64,000 bases of DNA from Qipengyuania oceanensis (GCF_009827535.1 NZ_WTYN01000001.1:496001-560000), one strand, 5' to 3'; shown: positions 35,961 to 46,198, counted from the first letter of the stretch. The notes: generated from the sequence alone by a model not told the origin. Numbers and translations: made by a program.

Positions 35961-37445
35961 ATGGACACGGCGCAAACCGACCCGAAAATCGTTTTGGACG
36001 GCGCGAGGCAATCGCGCGGTGATGGCGGCGCGCTCGGCCGGACAGGCTTTGCCTGGGCGATCTTCGAATGGGCGCGCAATCCCTATTACATCCTCGTCGT
36101 CATTTATATTTTCGCGCCCTATTTCGCGCGCGACATCATCGGGGCTGACCTCCTCGCGAGCGGCGATCTTGCCGGCATGTCTCCCGACGAGGCGCTGAAG
36201 ACGGCCAATGCGACCGGACAGGCGACCATCGCTTCGGTGACCAAGTGGGCAGGCTTCATCGCCGCGCTCACTGCGCCATTCCTCGGCGCGGCGCTCGATC
36301 GCGGAGGGCGGCTGAAGCCCCTGCTCGCCGTGTTCCTGAGCGCGATCGTCGTAAGCTCCGCCATGCTCTGGTGGGCGATGCCGGGCGGTCAGGGGCTGCC
36401 GATCCCGGCTATCATGGCGCTGCTGGTCGTCGCCTATGTCTCCTTCACCTATTCCGAGGTTACGCATAATTCGATGCTGGCTGTTGCCGGCACGCCCGAC
36501 CGCCTGTCGATGATCTCGGGCCTGGGCCTGGGACTGGGTAATCTGGCCGCCACGCTGATCTTCGTCGCCATTGCCCTGCTGTTCGTGCTGCCGGCAACGA
36601 TGCAGTGGCCGCTGGCGGCCCCTGCATTCGGGCTCGATCTCGCGAAGTTCGAGCATGCGCGACTGGTCGGCCCGATCTGCGCGGTCTGGCTGGCGGTCTT
36701 TTCGATCCCGTTCTTCCTCAATGCCCGCGACCCCGGCGTACCGGGTGCAAGCTGGCGTCTGGCCTTTGCCGAAGGCATCCGCAGCGTCGTCCGGACGATA
36801 AGGGCCGCGGCGCAATACCGCGAACTGATGAAGTACCTCGTCGCGCGCATGTTCTACGCCGACGCGATGGCAGCATTGCTGGCGCTGGGCGCGGTCTATG
36901 TCGCGCTGTTCCTGGAGTGGGGATTTCTCGAAATGCTATGCTTCGCCATCCTGGCGAGTGCATCGGCCTTCGGGGGCGGTATCCTCGGCGGTTGGCTCGA
37001 TACGAGGATCGGTGTGAAGAACGCCCTGATCCTCGAAATCGTGGTGATGGTCGTCACGCTCGTGCTGCAATTGAGCGTGACGCAGGACAGTTTGCTGTTC
37101 GGCCTGGTCGCCAACGAACAGGTGTGGAGCGGGCCCTTCTTCCAGACCCGCGCCGACCTGTTCTATCTCTCGCTCGTCTCGGTCATCGGTATCACCGCCA
37201 CGGCCAGCATCTCGTCGAGCAGGGCCATGCTGGTGACACTCGCCCCGCCCGGCCGCAGCGGCGAGTTCTTCGGACTGTATGCCATCGCCGGGACGATCAC
37301 CGTCTGGATGGGCCCGCTGCTGGTCGAATATTTCACCCTCTGGTTTAACGACCAGCGGATCGGATTCGGTTCGATCTCGGTGCTGTTCCTGATCGGGCTG
37401 GCAATTCTGTTCAGTGTTCGCATGCCGGAGCGTGCAAGCGCCTAG
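35961..37445 (+). CDS. MFS transporter, UMF1/Atg22-like family
   Basis: A 494-residue protein with about 12 membrane helices. FAWAIFEWARNPYYILVVIYIFAPYF is the UMF1/Atg22-like N-terminus, with a long loop between the first two helices, TYSEVTHNSML after helix 4 and a cytoplasmic middle loop. The cargo is unknown; placement after phaC-phaZ suggests an organic acid or breakdown product, but that is inference. Its stop overlaps the convergent hydrolase gene by four bases. Confidence 0.82.
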   Translation: MDTAQTDPKIVLDGARQSRGDGGALGRTGFAWAIFEWARNPYYILVVIYIFAPYFARDIIGADLLASGDLAGMSPDEALKTANATGQATIASVTKWAGFIAALTAPFLGAALDRGGRLKPLLAVFLSAIVVSSAMLWWAMPGGQGLPIPAIMALLVVAYVSFTYSEVTHNSMLAVAGTPDRLSMISGLGLGLGNLAATLIFVAIALLFVLPATMQWPLAAPAFGLDLAKFEHARLVGPICAVWLAVFSIPFFLNARDPGVPGASWRLAFAEGIRSVVRTIRAAAQYRELMKYLVARMFYADAMAALLALGAVYVALFLEWGFLEMLCFAILASASAFGGGILGGWLDTRIGVKNALILEIVVMVVTLVLQLSVTQDSLLFGLVANEQVWSGPFFQTRADLFYLSLVSVIGITATASISSSRAMLVTLAPPGRSGEFFGLYAIAGTITVWMGPLLVEYFTLWFNDQRIGFGSISVLFLIGLAILFSVRMPERASA

Positions 37446-38335
37446 CCGCGCGTTTCCAGCCAAGCCATCAGTTCCGCATTGACCTTCTCCGGCACATCCT
37501 GCTGGACCCAGTGCGATGCATCGGGAAAGCGCCTCACCGTCAGGTCTTCGACATAGTCCTCCATCCCGTCGAGCACCTCGATGCTGATCGCGACATCCTG
37601 CTCGCCCCACAGGACGAGCGTCGGTACGTCCACCCGACCATCGCCGATCCGGCGTGCGTCCGGGCGGCGCAGAAGTGCGCGGTAGTAATTCACCATCGCC
37701 GTCGCAGCGCCCGGTCGCAGCGCCGCCTGGCGATAGGGTTCGAGCGCCGCTTCGGTGAACCGGTCCTTGTGAATCGCCGACCCGCGGAACGCCTCGACCA
37801 CGGTCTGCGCTTCGTCCTTCAGCAGCATCCGCTCTGGCAGGCGCGGCAGCTGGAAGAAGAAAATGTACCAGCTCTTCTTCAGCTGGCGCCAGGTCCTGAG
37901 CTCGCGCTGCGCGCACTTGGGATGGGGCACGTTGAGAATCACCAGGCGATGCAGTGGCCGCACTTTCTTGATCGCGAAGTGCCAGGCGATCAGCGCACCC
38001 CAGTCGTGCGCGATCAGGGTCACCTCCTTCGCGCCGCTCGCGTCGATCAGTCCGGCGATGTCCTGCGCCAGCGTATCGAGCCGATAGGACTCGATCCCTT
38101 CCGGCCGGTCGCTCGCACCGTAGCCGCGCAGATTCGGGGCCCACACCCGGTAACCCATTTGCGCCAGCACCGGGATCTGGTGTCGCCAGCTGTAATGCAA
38201 TTCGGGAAAACCGTGCAGCAGCAGCGCAAGCCGGTCCCCTTCGCCAGCCTGCGCGACCTCGAAAGCAAGGCCATTCGCCTCGACCTCGGCGATCGAAATG
38301 CCGCTCGTCGGGTCGGGATTCCAGCTCGGCGTCAT
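37442..38335 (-). CDS. Alpha/beta hydrolase, soluble epoxide hydrolase-like
   Basis: A 297-residue enzyme. HGFPELHYSWRHQ is the oxyanion-hole signature of epoxide hydrolases, HDWGA holds an aspartate nucleophile, GEQDVAI the acid and DASHWVQQDVPEKV the catalytic His. A cap domain lies between. It would open epoxides or cleave haloalkanes via a covalent ester; the natural substrate is unknown. ATG chosen at MTPSWN, with GGAG nine bases upstream; the frame extends ten codons further. Confidence 0.85.
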   Translation of the reverse strand: MTPSWNPDPTSGISIAEVEANGLAFEVAQAGEGDRLALLLHGFPELHYSWRHQIPVLAQMGYRVWAPNLRGYGASDRPEGIESYRLDTLAQDIAGLIDASGAKEVTLIAHDWGALIAWHFAIKKVRPLHRLVILNVPHPKCAQRELRTWRQLKKSWYIFFFQLPRLPERMLLKDEAQTVVEAFRGSAIHKDRFTEAALEPYRQAALRPGAATAMVNYYRALLRRPDARRIGDGRVDVPTLVLWGEQDVAISIEVLDGMEDYVEDLTVRRFPDASHWVQQDVPEKVNAELMAWLETRG

Positions 38336-38406
38336 AGCTGTTTTCTCCAGTTGGCGTCGCTCCACAGGCTATGATAACAAGGTTTCAATAAGAAATGGAG
38401 AGAGAG

Positions 38407-40161
38407 ATGCCTGCATTCGATTTGATCATCCGCAATGCCACCATCGTCGACGGAACCGGCGATGACCGATTCACCGGCGATATCGCGATCAGGGACGGCC
38501 TCATCGCGCAGGTAGGCTCGGTCAGCGGCGATGCTGCCGAAGAAATCGACGCGGGCGGTCATGTCGTCACTCCGGGCTTCGTCGACATCCATACCCATTA
38601 CGATGGCCAGGCGACCTGGGACCAGGAAATGGCCCCGTCGAGTTGGCATGGCGTCACGACCGTCGTCATGGGCAATTGCGGAGTCGGCTTCGCCCCTGCC
38701 CGGCCCGATCGGCACGATTGGCTGATCCAGCTGATGGAGGGGGTCGAGGACATCCCGGGCACCGCGCTCGCGGAGGGAATCACCTGGGACTGGGAAACCT
38801 TCCCCGAATATCTCGACGCGCTCGAGAAGCTGCCGCGAACGGTCGACATCGGCACCCACGTGCCGCATGGCGCAGTCCGCGCCTACGTCCTGCAGGACCG
38901 GGAGGAGCCCGGTGCCGTCCCGACCGAGGACGACATCGCGCAGATGGCCCAGATCGTCGAGGACGGCGTGCGCGCAGGCGCACTCGGTTTCTCGACCAGC
39001 CGCACCGTGCTGCACAAGGACGTCAACGGCGTGCTCGTACCCGGAACGACGGCGACCGCCGAAGAACTGGTCGAACTCGGCCGGGCCATGGGCCGCGCGG
39101 GCCACGGCGTGTTCGAGATGGCTTCGGATCTTCGCCGCGAATGGAACGAGTTCGAATGGATGGGCAATCTCAGCCGCGAAACCGGCCTGCCGGTCACTTT
39201 CGCCGCCCTTCAGTCGATCGCCAAGGAACAGTCGCTCGACGAACAGATCTCCAACATGCGCGCCCAGAACGACAATGGCGCGAACATCGTCGCCCAGATC
39301 GCCCTCCGCGGCAATGGCATCATCATGGCCTGGCAGGGCACGGTGAATCCCTTCGTCCTGCGGCCGAGCTGGCAGGCCATGGCCGATCTGCCGTGGGAGG
39401 AGAAGAAAGCCCGCCTGCTCGATCCCGAGTTCAAGGCCAGCCTGCTCGCCGAGGCGAACGATTATTCGCAAGTCGCCGAAGATACCAAGGAGGTCATCTT
39501 TGCCCTCACCAACGGGTGGGGCCTGATGTTCGAGATGGACGAGGACTTCGATTACGAGCCCCCGCAGGATGCGACGGTCAACGCCCGTGCCAATGCCGCC
39601 GGCATCGATCCGCAGGAATATGCCTACGACATGCTGTGCCGCGACGACGGCAAGGGATTCATCTACTTCCCGATCCTCAACTATGCCGATGGCGACCTCG
39701 AATTCCTCCTGCCGCTCCAGCATAGCGACGATACGGTCAATTCGCTTTCCGATGGCGGCGCTCACTGCGGGACGATCTGCGATGCGGCATCGCCCACATT
39801 CATGCTCGAACATTGGGTGCGTGATCGCAAGCGCGGCAAGACAATCACGCTCGAGAACGCGATCAAGCGCCAGTGCCTCGACACCGCACGGCTTTACGGC
39901 TTGGATGATCGCGGGATCATCGCGCCCGGCTATCTCGCCGATCTCAACATCATCGACATGGACCGCCTCAAGCTCGGCAAGCCGTGGCTCGCCTTCGATC
40001 TGCCCGCAGGCGGCAAGCGCCTGCTGCAGAAGGCGGAAGGATATGTCGCGACGATCAAGAACGGCGTCGTCACCTTCCGCGAGGGCGAATGGACCGGGGA
40101 CACGCCCGGCGGGCTTATTCGCGGTCCCCAACGCGCCGAACTGGCGGAGGCAGCAGAATGA
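38407..40161 (+). CDS. Amidohydrolase, N-acyl-D-amino-acid deacylase-like
   Basis: A 584-residue metal-dependent hydrolase. [21 protein letters not shown] and the metal motif HTHYDGQ begin the TIM-barrel; [14 protein letters not shown] is typical of the D-aminoacylase group; SDGGAHCG and the C-terminal [14 protein letters not shown] close the fold. Family members hydrolyse N-acyl-D-amino acids; the exact substrate is unknown. The ATG at 38407 has GGAGAG upstream and is preferred over the ATG at 38395. The stop overlaps the next start (ATGA), so the two are co-translated. Confidence 0.83.
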   Translation: MPAFDLIIRNATIVDGTGDDRFTGDIAIRDGLIAQVGSVSGDAAEEIDAGGHVVTPGFVDIHTHYDGQATWDQEMAPSSWHGVTTVVMGNCGVGFAPARPDRHDWLIQLMEGVEDIPGTALAEGITWDWETFPEYLDALEKLPRTVDIGTHVPHGAVRAYVLQDREEPGAVPTEDDIAQMAQIVEDGVRAGALGFSTSRTVLHKDVNGVLVPGTTATAEELVELGRAMGRAGHGVFEMASDLRREWNEFEWMGNLSRETGLPVTFAALQSIAKEQSLDEQISNMRAQNDNGANIVAQIALRGNGIIMAWQGTVNPFVLRPSWQAMADLPWEEKKARLLDPEFKASLLAEANDYSQVAEDTKEVIFALTNGWGLMFEMDEDFDYEPPQDATVNARANAAGIDPQEYAYDMLCRDDGKGFIYFPILNYADGDLEFLLPLQHSDDTVNSLSDGGAHCGTICDAASPTFMLEHWVRDRKRGKTITLENAIKRQCLDTARLYGLDDRGIIAPGYLADLNIIDMDRLKLGKPWLAFDLPAGGKRLLQKAEGYVATIKNGVVTFREGEWTGDTPGGLIRGPQRAELAEAAE

Positions 40162-41168
40162 AGGCTATCCGCACCGGCGCGACGCCCTCTACTCTCGAAG
40201 CCCTGGAATTCGTCGACATCGACAGCCCCTCCGAACCCGGACCGGGGGAGATCACCGTCGCGCTGAAGGCGAGTTCGCTCAACTTCCACGACTATGCCGT
40301 GGTCAAGGGGATGATCCCCGCGCAGCAGGGCCGCATCCCGATGTCGGACGGCGCGGGCGAAGTGGTGGCGGTCGGCGACGGGGTGACCGACTACAAGGTC
40401 GGCGACCCGGTCGTCTCGACCTTCTTCCCCGAGTGGCTGGACGGCGGACCACCGCAGACGGCTTTCACCCGCGTACCCGGCGATGGCATCGACGGATACG
40501 CCCGTGAAACGGTAACCGCGCCGACGACCTGGTTCACCCGCGTGCCGCACGGATATTCGGCGGCCGAGGCGGCTACGCTCACTTGCGCGGGGCTCACGGC
40601 CTGGCGAGCCCTGTTCGTCGACAATGCAATCAAGCCCGGCGATACCGTTCTGGTGCAGGGATCGGGCGGCGTCTCGATCTTCGCGTTGCAATTCGCGAAG
40701 GCTGCGGGCGCGACGGTGATCGCCACCAGTTCGGCTGGCGAAAAGCTGGAACGGCTGAAGGACCTCGGGGCCGATCACCTGATCAACTACAAGGAAGTCG
40801 AGGCCTGGGGCGCAAAGGCGCTCGAGATAACCGGCGGCAGGGGCGTCGATTGCGTCGTCGAGATTGGCGGCGCCGGCACACTCGACCAGTCGATGATGGC
40901 GACACGCGTTGGCGGCCACGTCGCGCTGATCGGAGTGCTCGCAGGCTTTGCCGGCCCGGTGCAGACCGCGCTGCTCATGGCGAAGAACCTTCGCGTCCAG
41001 GGCCTGACCGTGGGGAGCCGCGCACAACAGCTCGACATGATTGCAGGGATCGAGGCGAACGGCATCAAGCCGATAATTTCCGATACGTTCGAGCTCGAAC
41101 GGCTCGCCGACGCCTTCAGGCATCAGGAAGCCAACCGGCATTTCGGCAAGATCGCAGTGGCGATCTGA
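40158..41168 (+). CDS. MDR-family quinone oxidoreductase-like NAD(P)-dependent enzyme
   Basis: A 336-residue medium-chain reductase. The N-terminal GroES-like domain has SLNFHDYAVV in place of the zinc cysteine motif of alcohol dehydrogenases, so it is of the zinc-free quinone oxidoreductase type. The cofactor loop is VQGSGGVSIFALQ, followed by GADHLINY and GGRGVDCVVEIGG. Substrate unknown. Translational coupling to the deacylase gene suggests a joint pathway. Confidence 0.85.
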   Translation: MKAIRTGATPSTLEALEFVDIDSPSEPGPGEITVALKASSLNFHDYAVVKGMIPAQQGRIPMSDGAGEVVAVGDGVTDYKVGDPVVSTFFPEWLDGGPPQTAFTRVPGDGIDGYARETVTAPTTWFTRVPHGYSAAEAATLTCAGLTAWRALFVDNAIKPGDTVLVQGSGGVSIFALQFAKAAGATVIATSSAGEKLERLKDLGADHLINYKEVEAWGAKALEITGGRGVDCVVEIGGAGTLDQSMMATRVGGHVALIGVLAGFAGPVQTALLMAKNLRVQGLTVGSRAQQLDMIAGIEANGIKPIISDTFELERLADAFRHQEANRHFGKIAVAI

Positions 41169-41177
41169 TCCGACGAA

Positions 41178-42260
41178 CTAGGGTTTGATGATGACGCCGG
41201 TGGCGGGATCGACCTCGCCACCGACCATCTTCGCGAAGATGGAGGCGGCCGCATCGAGCCCGTCATGGACTTTCATCTCGATCGCGTTGCCGATGTCCGC
41301 CAGGAAGGTCTTCCAGCTGGTCGCCATGTGTCGCCCGGCTTCTTCCGGCCCCAGTTCCTTGAACAGTGCCACCGCATGGTCGGGAGCGAAGAACAGCGTC
41401 GGTGTCGGGCCGGGCAGGTTCGGCCCTGCGCCCATCCCTTCGCCCCTGTCGTCGATATGCGTCACTCCGACGAGACAGGAGTATTTCAGCGCATCGCCGA
41501 AATGCTCGTGCAACCGGCGGAGCAGCACGGCGTTGCCCGCGAAATCGACGGTGACCGTAGGCTTGTCAGCTAGCGAGCCGACATCGTCATAGGCGACGAC
41601 CTCGTCGTAGAGACCGGAATTCTTCACGAAATCCACATTGCCCGATGACGTCAGCCCGATGCGGCGGATCGCCGGGGATTTGGCCCTGGCCACGCTTGCC
41701 AGACCCATCGCCGTCTTCGAGGACGCGCTGGTGAGGACGACCTGCTCGGCGCCGAACCAGTCTTCGCCGCGCATGAAGTATTCGATCAGGAAGCCGGTCT
41801 TGAATAGCGGTCCGAAGATCATCCGCTCGTTCTCGCGCGCCGGATCGTGTTCGGGATCTGCCGCGAGCCGCGAATACTGGTTGTAGATCGGGCTCATCGG
41901 CTGGCGGTGATCGGCCGCGTCGACGAAACCGCTGGCAGAGACCTTGCCAGGCTGGACTACGAGGTGCGAGGCCATCGGCAAGTAGCCGTAGACCCGCTCG
42001 CCCTCGGCGATATCGGGATGGCGGCTTTCCGCAACGCGCGCGTGACCCCACATCGGAACGATGCCCTTGCCTGCGGGCGCGGGGAAGAAGTTCCAGTAAC
42101 CGACCATGTCGCCGACCACGACATAGGTCACGTTGTTGGCGGTGACCGAAAAACTCTCGACCGCCAGCAGAACCTCGCCATCGGCCAGCGCCGGAGCATC
42201 CTGCTCGACCGGCTGAAGCTTGGTCAGATCATCGCGGGCAACATGGACCTGGATCGGCAT
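41178..42260 (-). CDS. DUF2855 family protein
   Basis: A 360-residue protein matching the DUF2855 family, which is distantly related to medium-chain reductases: VARDDLTK, VESFSVTANNVTYVVVGDMVGYW, PMWGHARV and VLTSASSKTAMGLA. Function unknown. The second of two ATG codons is chosen because GGAG lies six bases upstream of it; the first would overlap the box. It converges on the quinone-oxidoreductase-like gene. Confidence 0.8.
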   Translation of the reverse strand: MPIQVHVARDDLTKLQPVEQDAPALADGEVLLAVESFSVTANNVTYVVVGDMVGYWNFFPAPAGKGIVPMWGHARVAESRHPDIAEGERVYGYLPMASHLVVQPGKVSASGFVDAADHRQPMSPIYNQYSRLAADPEHDPARENERMIFGPLFKTGFLIEYFMRGEDWFGAEQVVLTSASSKTAMGLASVARAKSPAIRRIGLTSSGNVDFVKNSGLYDEVVAYDDVGSLADKPTVTVDFAGNAVLLRRLHEHFGDALKYSCLVGVTHIDDRGEGMGAGPNLPGPTPTLFFAPDHAVALFKELGPEEAGRHMATSWKTFLADIGNAIEMKVHDGLDAAASIFAKMVGGEVDPATGVIIKP

Positions 42261-42312
42261 CGGCATCTCCTCTGGAAGGAGTGCTAGCCGATCCCGGCAA
42301 TTCTGGCGAGTG

Positions 42313-43440
42313 TCAGACGCGCATCGGCATCAGGACGTAAAGCGCCGGCGACTTGTCGTCCTTGCGGATCAGCGTCGGCGCACCGGCATCGGCCAAGTGC
42401 AATTCAACGGTGTCGCTGTCGATCTGGCTGAGGATGTCCTTGAGGTAATTGGCGTTGAAGCCGATCTCCAGCGGTTCGGCACTGTAATCGGCCGCGATTT
42501 CTTCGGCCGCCGTGCCGTTGTCGGGCGAAGTGACCGAAAGCGTGACCTTGTCGCCTTCCAGACCCATCTTGACGGCACGGGTTTTCTCGGTGGCGATGGT
42601 CGCCACGCGATCGACGCCTTCGTAGAAACTCTTCGGATCCAGTTTCAACAGCTTGTCGTTACCCGTTGGAATAACGCGCGAATAATCGGGGAACGTCCCG
42701 TCGATCAGCTTGCTGGTCAGTACCACGCCGCCCTCGCCGCCGAGCGTGAAGCGGATCTTGCTCGCCGACAGGTCGACCTGCACGTTTCCGTCGAGCGATT
42801 CGTCGAGCAGCTTGCGCAGTTCTGCGACCGCTTTGCGCGGCACGATCACGTCGGGCATGCCTTCGGCGCCGGCCGGGCGCGGCAGAGTGAAGCGCGCGAG
42901 GCGGTGGCCATCGGTGGCCGCAGCCTTGAGCACGGGCTGGTCCTCGTCCGAGACGTGCAGGAAAATGCCGTTGAGGTAATAGCGGGTTTCCTCGGTGGAG
43001 ATCGCAAACCGCGTACGATCGATCAGCTCGGCCAGCGTTTTCGCCGGAATCTCGAAACTGGTCGGCAGATCGCCCTCGACGATCACGGGAAAATCGTCCC
43101 GCGGCAGTGTCGGCAGCGAGAAGCGGCTGCGCCCGGCCTTCACCGCCATGCGGTTGTCGGCGGTCTCGAGGCTCACCTGGCTACCGTCGGGCAGCTTGCG
43201 GGCGATGTCGAACAGCAGGTGCGCCGAGACGGTGATCGCACCGGGGCTCTCGACGCTGGCCGCAGCCATGTTCTCGACCACTTGCAGGTCGAGGTCGGTC
43301 GCCATGACCTTCAGCGACCCGTTCGTGTCCGCGTCGATCAGCACGTTCGACAGGATCGGAATGGTGTTGCGCCGCTCGACGACGGACTGGACGTGGGAGA
43401 GGCAACGAAGGAGCGTCGCGCGTTCGATGGTGGCCTTCAT
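42313..43440 (-). CDS. dnaN: DNA polymerase III beta sliding clamp
   Basis: A 375-residue clamp made of three similar domains. It begins MKATIERATLLRCLSHVQSVVERRN, has the usual RFSLPTLPRDDFP segment at the first domain boundary, and ends in YVLMPMRV, the normal terminal M-P-[ML]-R. It tethers the polymerase to DNA. It is preceded by AGAAGGGA. dnaA and recF do not adjoin it. Confidence 0.97.
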   Translation of the reverse strand: MKATIERATLLRCLSHVQSVVERRNTIPILSNVLIDADTNGSLKVMATDLDLQVVENMAAASVESPGAITVSAHLLFDIARKLPDGSQVSLETADNRMAVKAGRSRFSLPTLPRDDFPVIVEGDLPTSFEIPAKTLAELIDRTRFAISTEETRYYLNGIFLHVSDEDQPVLKAAATDGHRLARFTLPRPAGAEGMPDVIVPRKAVAELRKLLDESLDGNVQVDLSASKIRFTLGGEGGVVLTSKLIDGTFPDYSRVIPTGNDKLLKLDPKSFYEGVDRVATIATEKTRAVKMGLEGDKVTLSVTSPDNGTAAEEIAADYSAEPLEIGFNANYLKDILSQIDSDTVELHLADAGAPTLIRKDDKSPALYVLMPMRV

Positions 43441-43599
43441 GGGTCCCTTCTCTTGTACCCTGCTGCGCCCGCGTGGCCGGAATCGCCACGTAGCGCCGGA
43501 ATTGGTCCGTAAACCTTAGCGGAGCGGCCTATGCGGGCAAGCCGCAGGGCGTGCAGTGCCGGATTCCTTGGGGATAAATGACGGTTTGGGCCGGCTGGC

Positions 43600-44355
43600 C
43601 TAGCCCATCATCGCCATGCCGCCGTTCACGTGGATCGTCTGCCCGGTGACATAGGCGGCCTCGTCGCTGGCGAGAAAGACCACTGCGGCGCCGATCTCGT
43701 CTCCCTCGCCCATCCGCGCCATCGGGATGCGGCTGTTGATCGCGGCCTTCTGGTCGTCGGTCAGAGCATCTGTCATCGCGGTGCGGATGAAGCCCGGCGC
43801 AACGCAATTTACGGTGATGTTGCGGCTGGCAAGCTCCTGCGCGAGGCTCTTGCTCATTCCGGTCAGGCCTGCCTTGGCGGCGACGTAGTTCATCTGGCCG
43901 GGATTGCCGGTGTGGCCGACGACGCTGGTGATGGAGATGATCCTGCCGCCTTTTGCCTTCATCATCGGGCGAGCGCTGGCGCGCATCAGGCGAAAGCTCG
44001 CCTCGAGGTTGATGCGCATGACCTCGTCCCATTCCTCGTCCTTCATCCGCATGGCGAGGTTGTCGCGCGTGATGCCGGCGTTGTTGACGAGGATGTCAAT
44101 GCGACCGAGCGTATCGACCGTCGCTGGGATCAGCTCCTCGACCTGGGTCGTGTTGGAAAGATCGCAGGTGATCTCCACGTGATCATGGCCGAATTCGTCG
44201 TTCAGCTGTTCGCGGAAAGCGCGCAGCTTGGCAGGATTTGAACCGGACAGCGCCAGCCGGGCGCCCTGTTTCGCCAGCGCATAGGCGATCGAGGAGCCGA
44301 TGCCCCCGCTCGCTCCTGTGACGAGGGCGGTCTTACCTTCGAGGCTGAACATCAT
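43600..44355 (-). CDS. fabG: 3-oxoacyl-[ACP] reductase
   Basis: A 251-residue SDR of type II fatty-acid synthesis, reducing beta-ketoacyl-ACP with NADPH. TGASGGIGSSIA, NNAGITRDNLAMRMK (the FabG-specific segment), Ser in ITSVVGHTG, YVAAK and a C-terminal TGQTIHVNGGMAMM all match. The start overlaps the fabD stop. It lies on the same transcript as fabD. Confidence 0.96.
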   Translation of the reverse strand: MMFSLEGKTALVTGASGGIGSSIAYALAKQGARLALSGSNPAKLRAFREQLNDEFGHDHVEITCDLSNTTQVEELIPATVDTLGRIDILVNNAGITRDNLAMRMKDEEWDEVMRINLEASFRLMRASARPMMKAKGGRIISITSVVGHTGNPGQMNYVAAKAGLTGMSKSLAQELASRNITVNCVAPGFIRTAMTDALTDDQKAAINSRIPMARMGEGDEIGAAVVFLASDEAAYVTGQTIHVNGGMAMMG

Positions 44356-45290
44356 CCGATCTCCTCCGCCAGTGCTTCGATATCGTCCATCGTGACCACG
44401 CTGGTCACGGCGGCGTCGGGTGCGATCCGGCCGATCATCGGACCGAGAACCTTGCCGCCCAGTTCGACGAAGTGTTCGACCCCCGCCCCTGTCATGGCAA
44501 GCACGCTTTCACGCCAACGGACGCGGCCCGTCACCTGCTCGACCAGCAATCGCCGAACATCTTCCGGGTCGGTGACCTGCGAGGCCGTGACATTTGCATA
44601 GAGCGGCAATCTCAGCGCCCCCGGAGGTGTCGCCGCCAGCGCCTCGTCCATGGCGTCGGCAGCCGGCTGCATCAGCGGGCAGTGGAAAGGCGCGGAAACG
44701 GGCAGCTTGATGCCGCGCTTGATCCCGTGCTCCTTGGCGAGCGCGATGGCGCGTTCGATCGCCTCCGCATGGCCGGAGATCACGACCTGCGTCGGGTCGT
44801 TGTCGTTCGCGACCGTGCAGACCTGACCTTCGGCGGCCGCATCGGCAAGTGCCTGCGCTTTCTCGATGTCGGCGCCGAGCAAGGCGGCCATCGCACCCTC
44901 GCCCACCGGTACCGCCGCCTGCATCGCCCGTCCGCGCAGCTTCAGCAGCCGCGCCGTATCGGCGAGCGAGAACGCGCCGACTGCACACAGGGCCGTATAT
45001 TCGCCGAGGCTGTGCCCGGCGACGCAATCACCCTTGTCGGCGAGCGTGATTCCGCCTTCCTTTTCAAGCACGCGCAGGGTCGCAATGGCATTGGCCATGA
45101 TCGCGGGCTGCGCATTCTCAGTGAGGGTGAGCTGGTCGTCCGGCCCATCGCGCATAATTGCCGACAGCTTTTGGCCGAGCGCGTCGTCGACTTCCTCGAA
45201 AACCTCGCGCGCGATGGTGCTCGCTTCGGCGAGGTCCGCCCCCATCCCGACCTTCTGGCTGCCCTGTCCCGGAAAAACGAAAGCTCTCAT
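44352..45290 (-). CDS. fabD: Malonyl-CoA:ACP transacylase
   Basis: A 312-residue enzyme that loads malonyl groups onto ACP. FPGQGSQKVGM begins it, the nucleophile Ser is in GHSLGEYTAL, and PVSAPFHCPLM holds the catalytic His. An AAAGGAG box lies nine bases before the ATG. It is followed by fabG with a four-base overlap. Confidence 0.96.
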   Translation of the reverse strand: MRAFVFPGQGSQKVGMGADLAEASTIAREVFEEVDDALGQKLSAIMRDGPDDQLTLTENAQPAIMANAIATLRVLEKEGGITLADKGDCVAGHSLGEYTALCAVGAFSLADTARLLKLRGRAMQAAVPVGEGAMAALLGADIEKAQALADAAAEGQVCTVANDNDPTQVVISGHAEAIERAIALAKEHGIKRGIKLPVSAPFHCPLMQPAADAMDEALAATPPGALRLPLYANVTASQVTDPEDVRRLLVEQVTGRVRWRESVLAMTGAGVEHFVELGGKVLGPMIGRIAPDAAVTSVVTMDDIEALAEEIG

Positions 45291-45314
45291 CTGCGTCTCC
45301 TTTGGCCGGCGCGC

Positions 45315-46145
45315 CTATTGGCCCGCCGCGGGGCTGGCAAGGCCGAAGGGCACGATCCGGTTGTCCGCCGTGTGGCCGATCATCGCCCGGCCGAGGTAGG
45401 GAATCCCTGCGCGGTCGCACCAGAACTTGGCGATCTGTTCCGGCGTCTGGCCGAAGTCGGTGTAGTTTTCGGGCACGTTGCTGACCGCACCCAGGCGCAA
45501 GCCAGCAACGCGCGGCAACGCATTGCTGAGCTGGAAGAACAGCCGATCGACGGCATAGAGGTGCTCGCTCACTTCCTCGACCATGACGACATGGCCCGTG
45601 AGATCGGGCATCATCGGGCCGTTGGACAGCATCGACAGGGTGATGAGGTTGAAAGCGACGGCCGGCGTCTGCCCGTCGAGCGACGGTTCGAGCCCGCTGT
45701 TGTCGCCCGAGAACCAGCGCAGCACGCGGCGCACCGCCTCGCGCCCGCGCTCGCTGCGCGCACTGGCGGGCATGGATGCGTGGACCGGCTGGCCTATTCC
45801 CGCACGGTAAAGCGCACCCAGGAGGTATCCGCAGTCGGAGAACCCGGCATAGGTCTTCTCGCGCGCGGCATCGTTCATCCGCGCGATCGCGGCCTGTGCG
45901 ATGCGGTTCGAACCATAACCACCCTTGGCGAACCAGACGATGTCGAAGCCGGGGTCGTTGGCGCACTGGACCAGTGCCTCCATCCGGCGGATGTCCGGCC
46001 CCGCGAAATGTCCCGATTTTTCGAAGCATTGTTCGTGAAACCAGACCGAATGCTGCGGAAACTCGGCGGCGACGAGCTCCTCCAGCGCCGCCGCGTGTTC
46101 GCGGGTGATCGGCGTGGCGGGAGCGCAGATGGCGATGCGGCTCAT
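45315..46145 (-). CDS. ldcA: LD-carboxypeptidase (S66 family)
   Basis: A 276-residue serine peptidase that trims D-Ala from muropeptide tetrapeptides. FAKGGYGSNRI and GFSDCGYLL (with the nucleophile Ser), VMVEEVSEHLY (acid residue) and GHTADNRIVPFG (His) follow the S66 layout. The start ATG lies 54 bases from the divergent Mur-ligase gene. A MccF-like role is possible, but the neighbour favours cell-wall recycling. Confidence 0.85.
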   Translation of the reverse strand: MSRIAICAPATPITREHAAALEELVAAEFPQHSVWFHEQCFEKSGHFAGPDIRRMEALVQCANDPGFDIVWFAKGGYGSNRIAQAAIARMNDAAREKTYAGFSDCGYLLGALYRAGIGQPVHASMPASARSERGREAVRRVLRWFSGDNSGLEPSLDGQTPAVAFNLITLSMLSNGPMMPDLTGHVVMVEEVSEHLYAVDRLFFQLSNALPRVAGLRLGAVSNVPENYTDFGQTPEQIAKFWCDRAGIPYLGRAMIGHTADNRIVPFGLASPAAGQ

Positions 46146-46198
46146 TGCGGCTGTGTAGCCAGCTTGTGCTGGCGCGCACAACTCAATACCTGACGCCA

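Noticed and set aside
38332-40131. 599-codon minus-strand frame opposite the amidohydrolase gene
   Set aside because: Complement of a conserved enzyme; no motif and no ribosome-binding site.
43441-43599. Intergenic region before dnaN examined for a tRNA or small RNA gene
   Set aside because: It has GC-rich segments but no T-loop or anticodon-arm pattern and no clear terminator.
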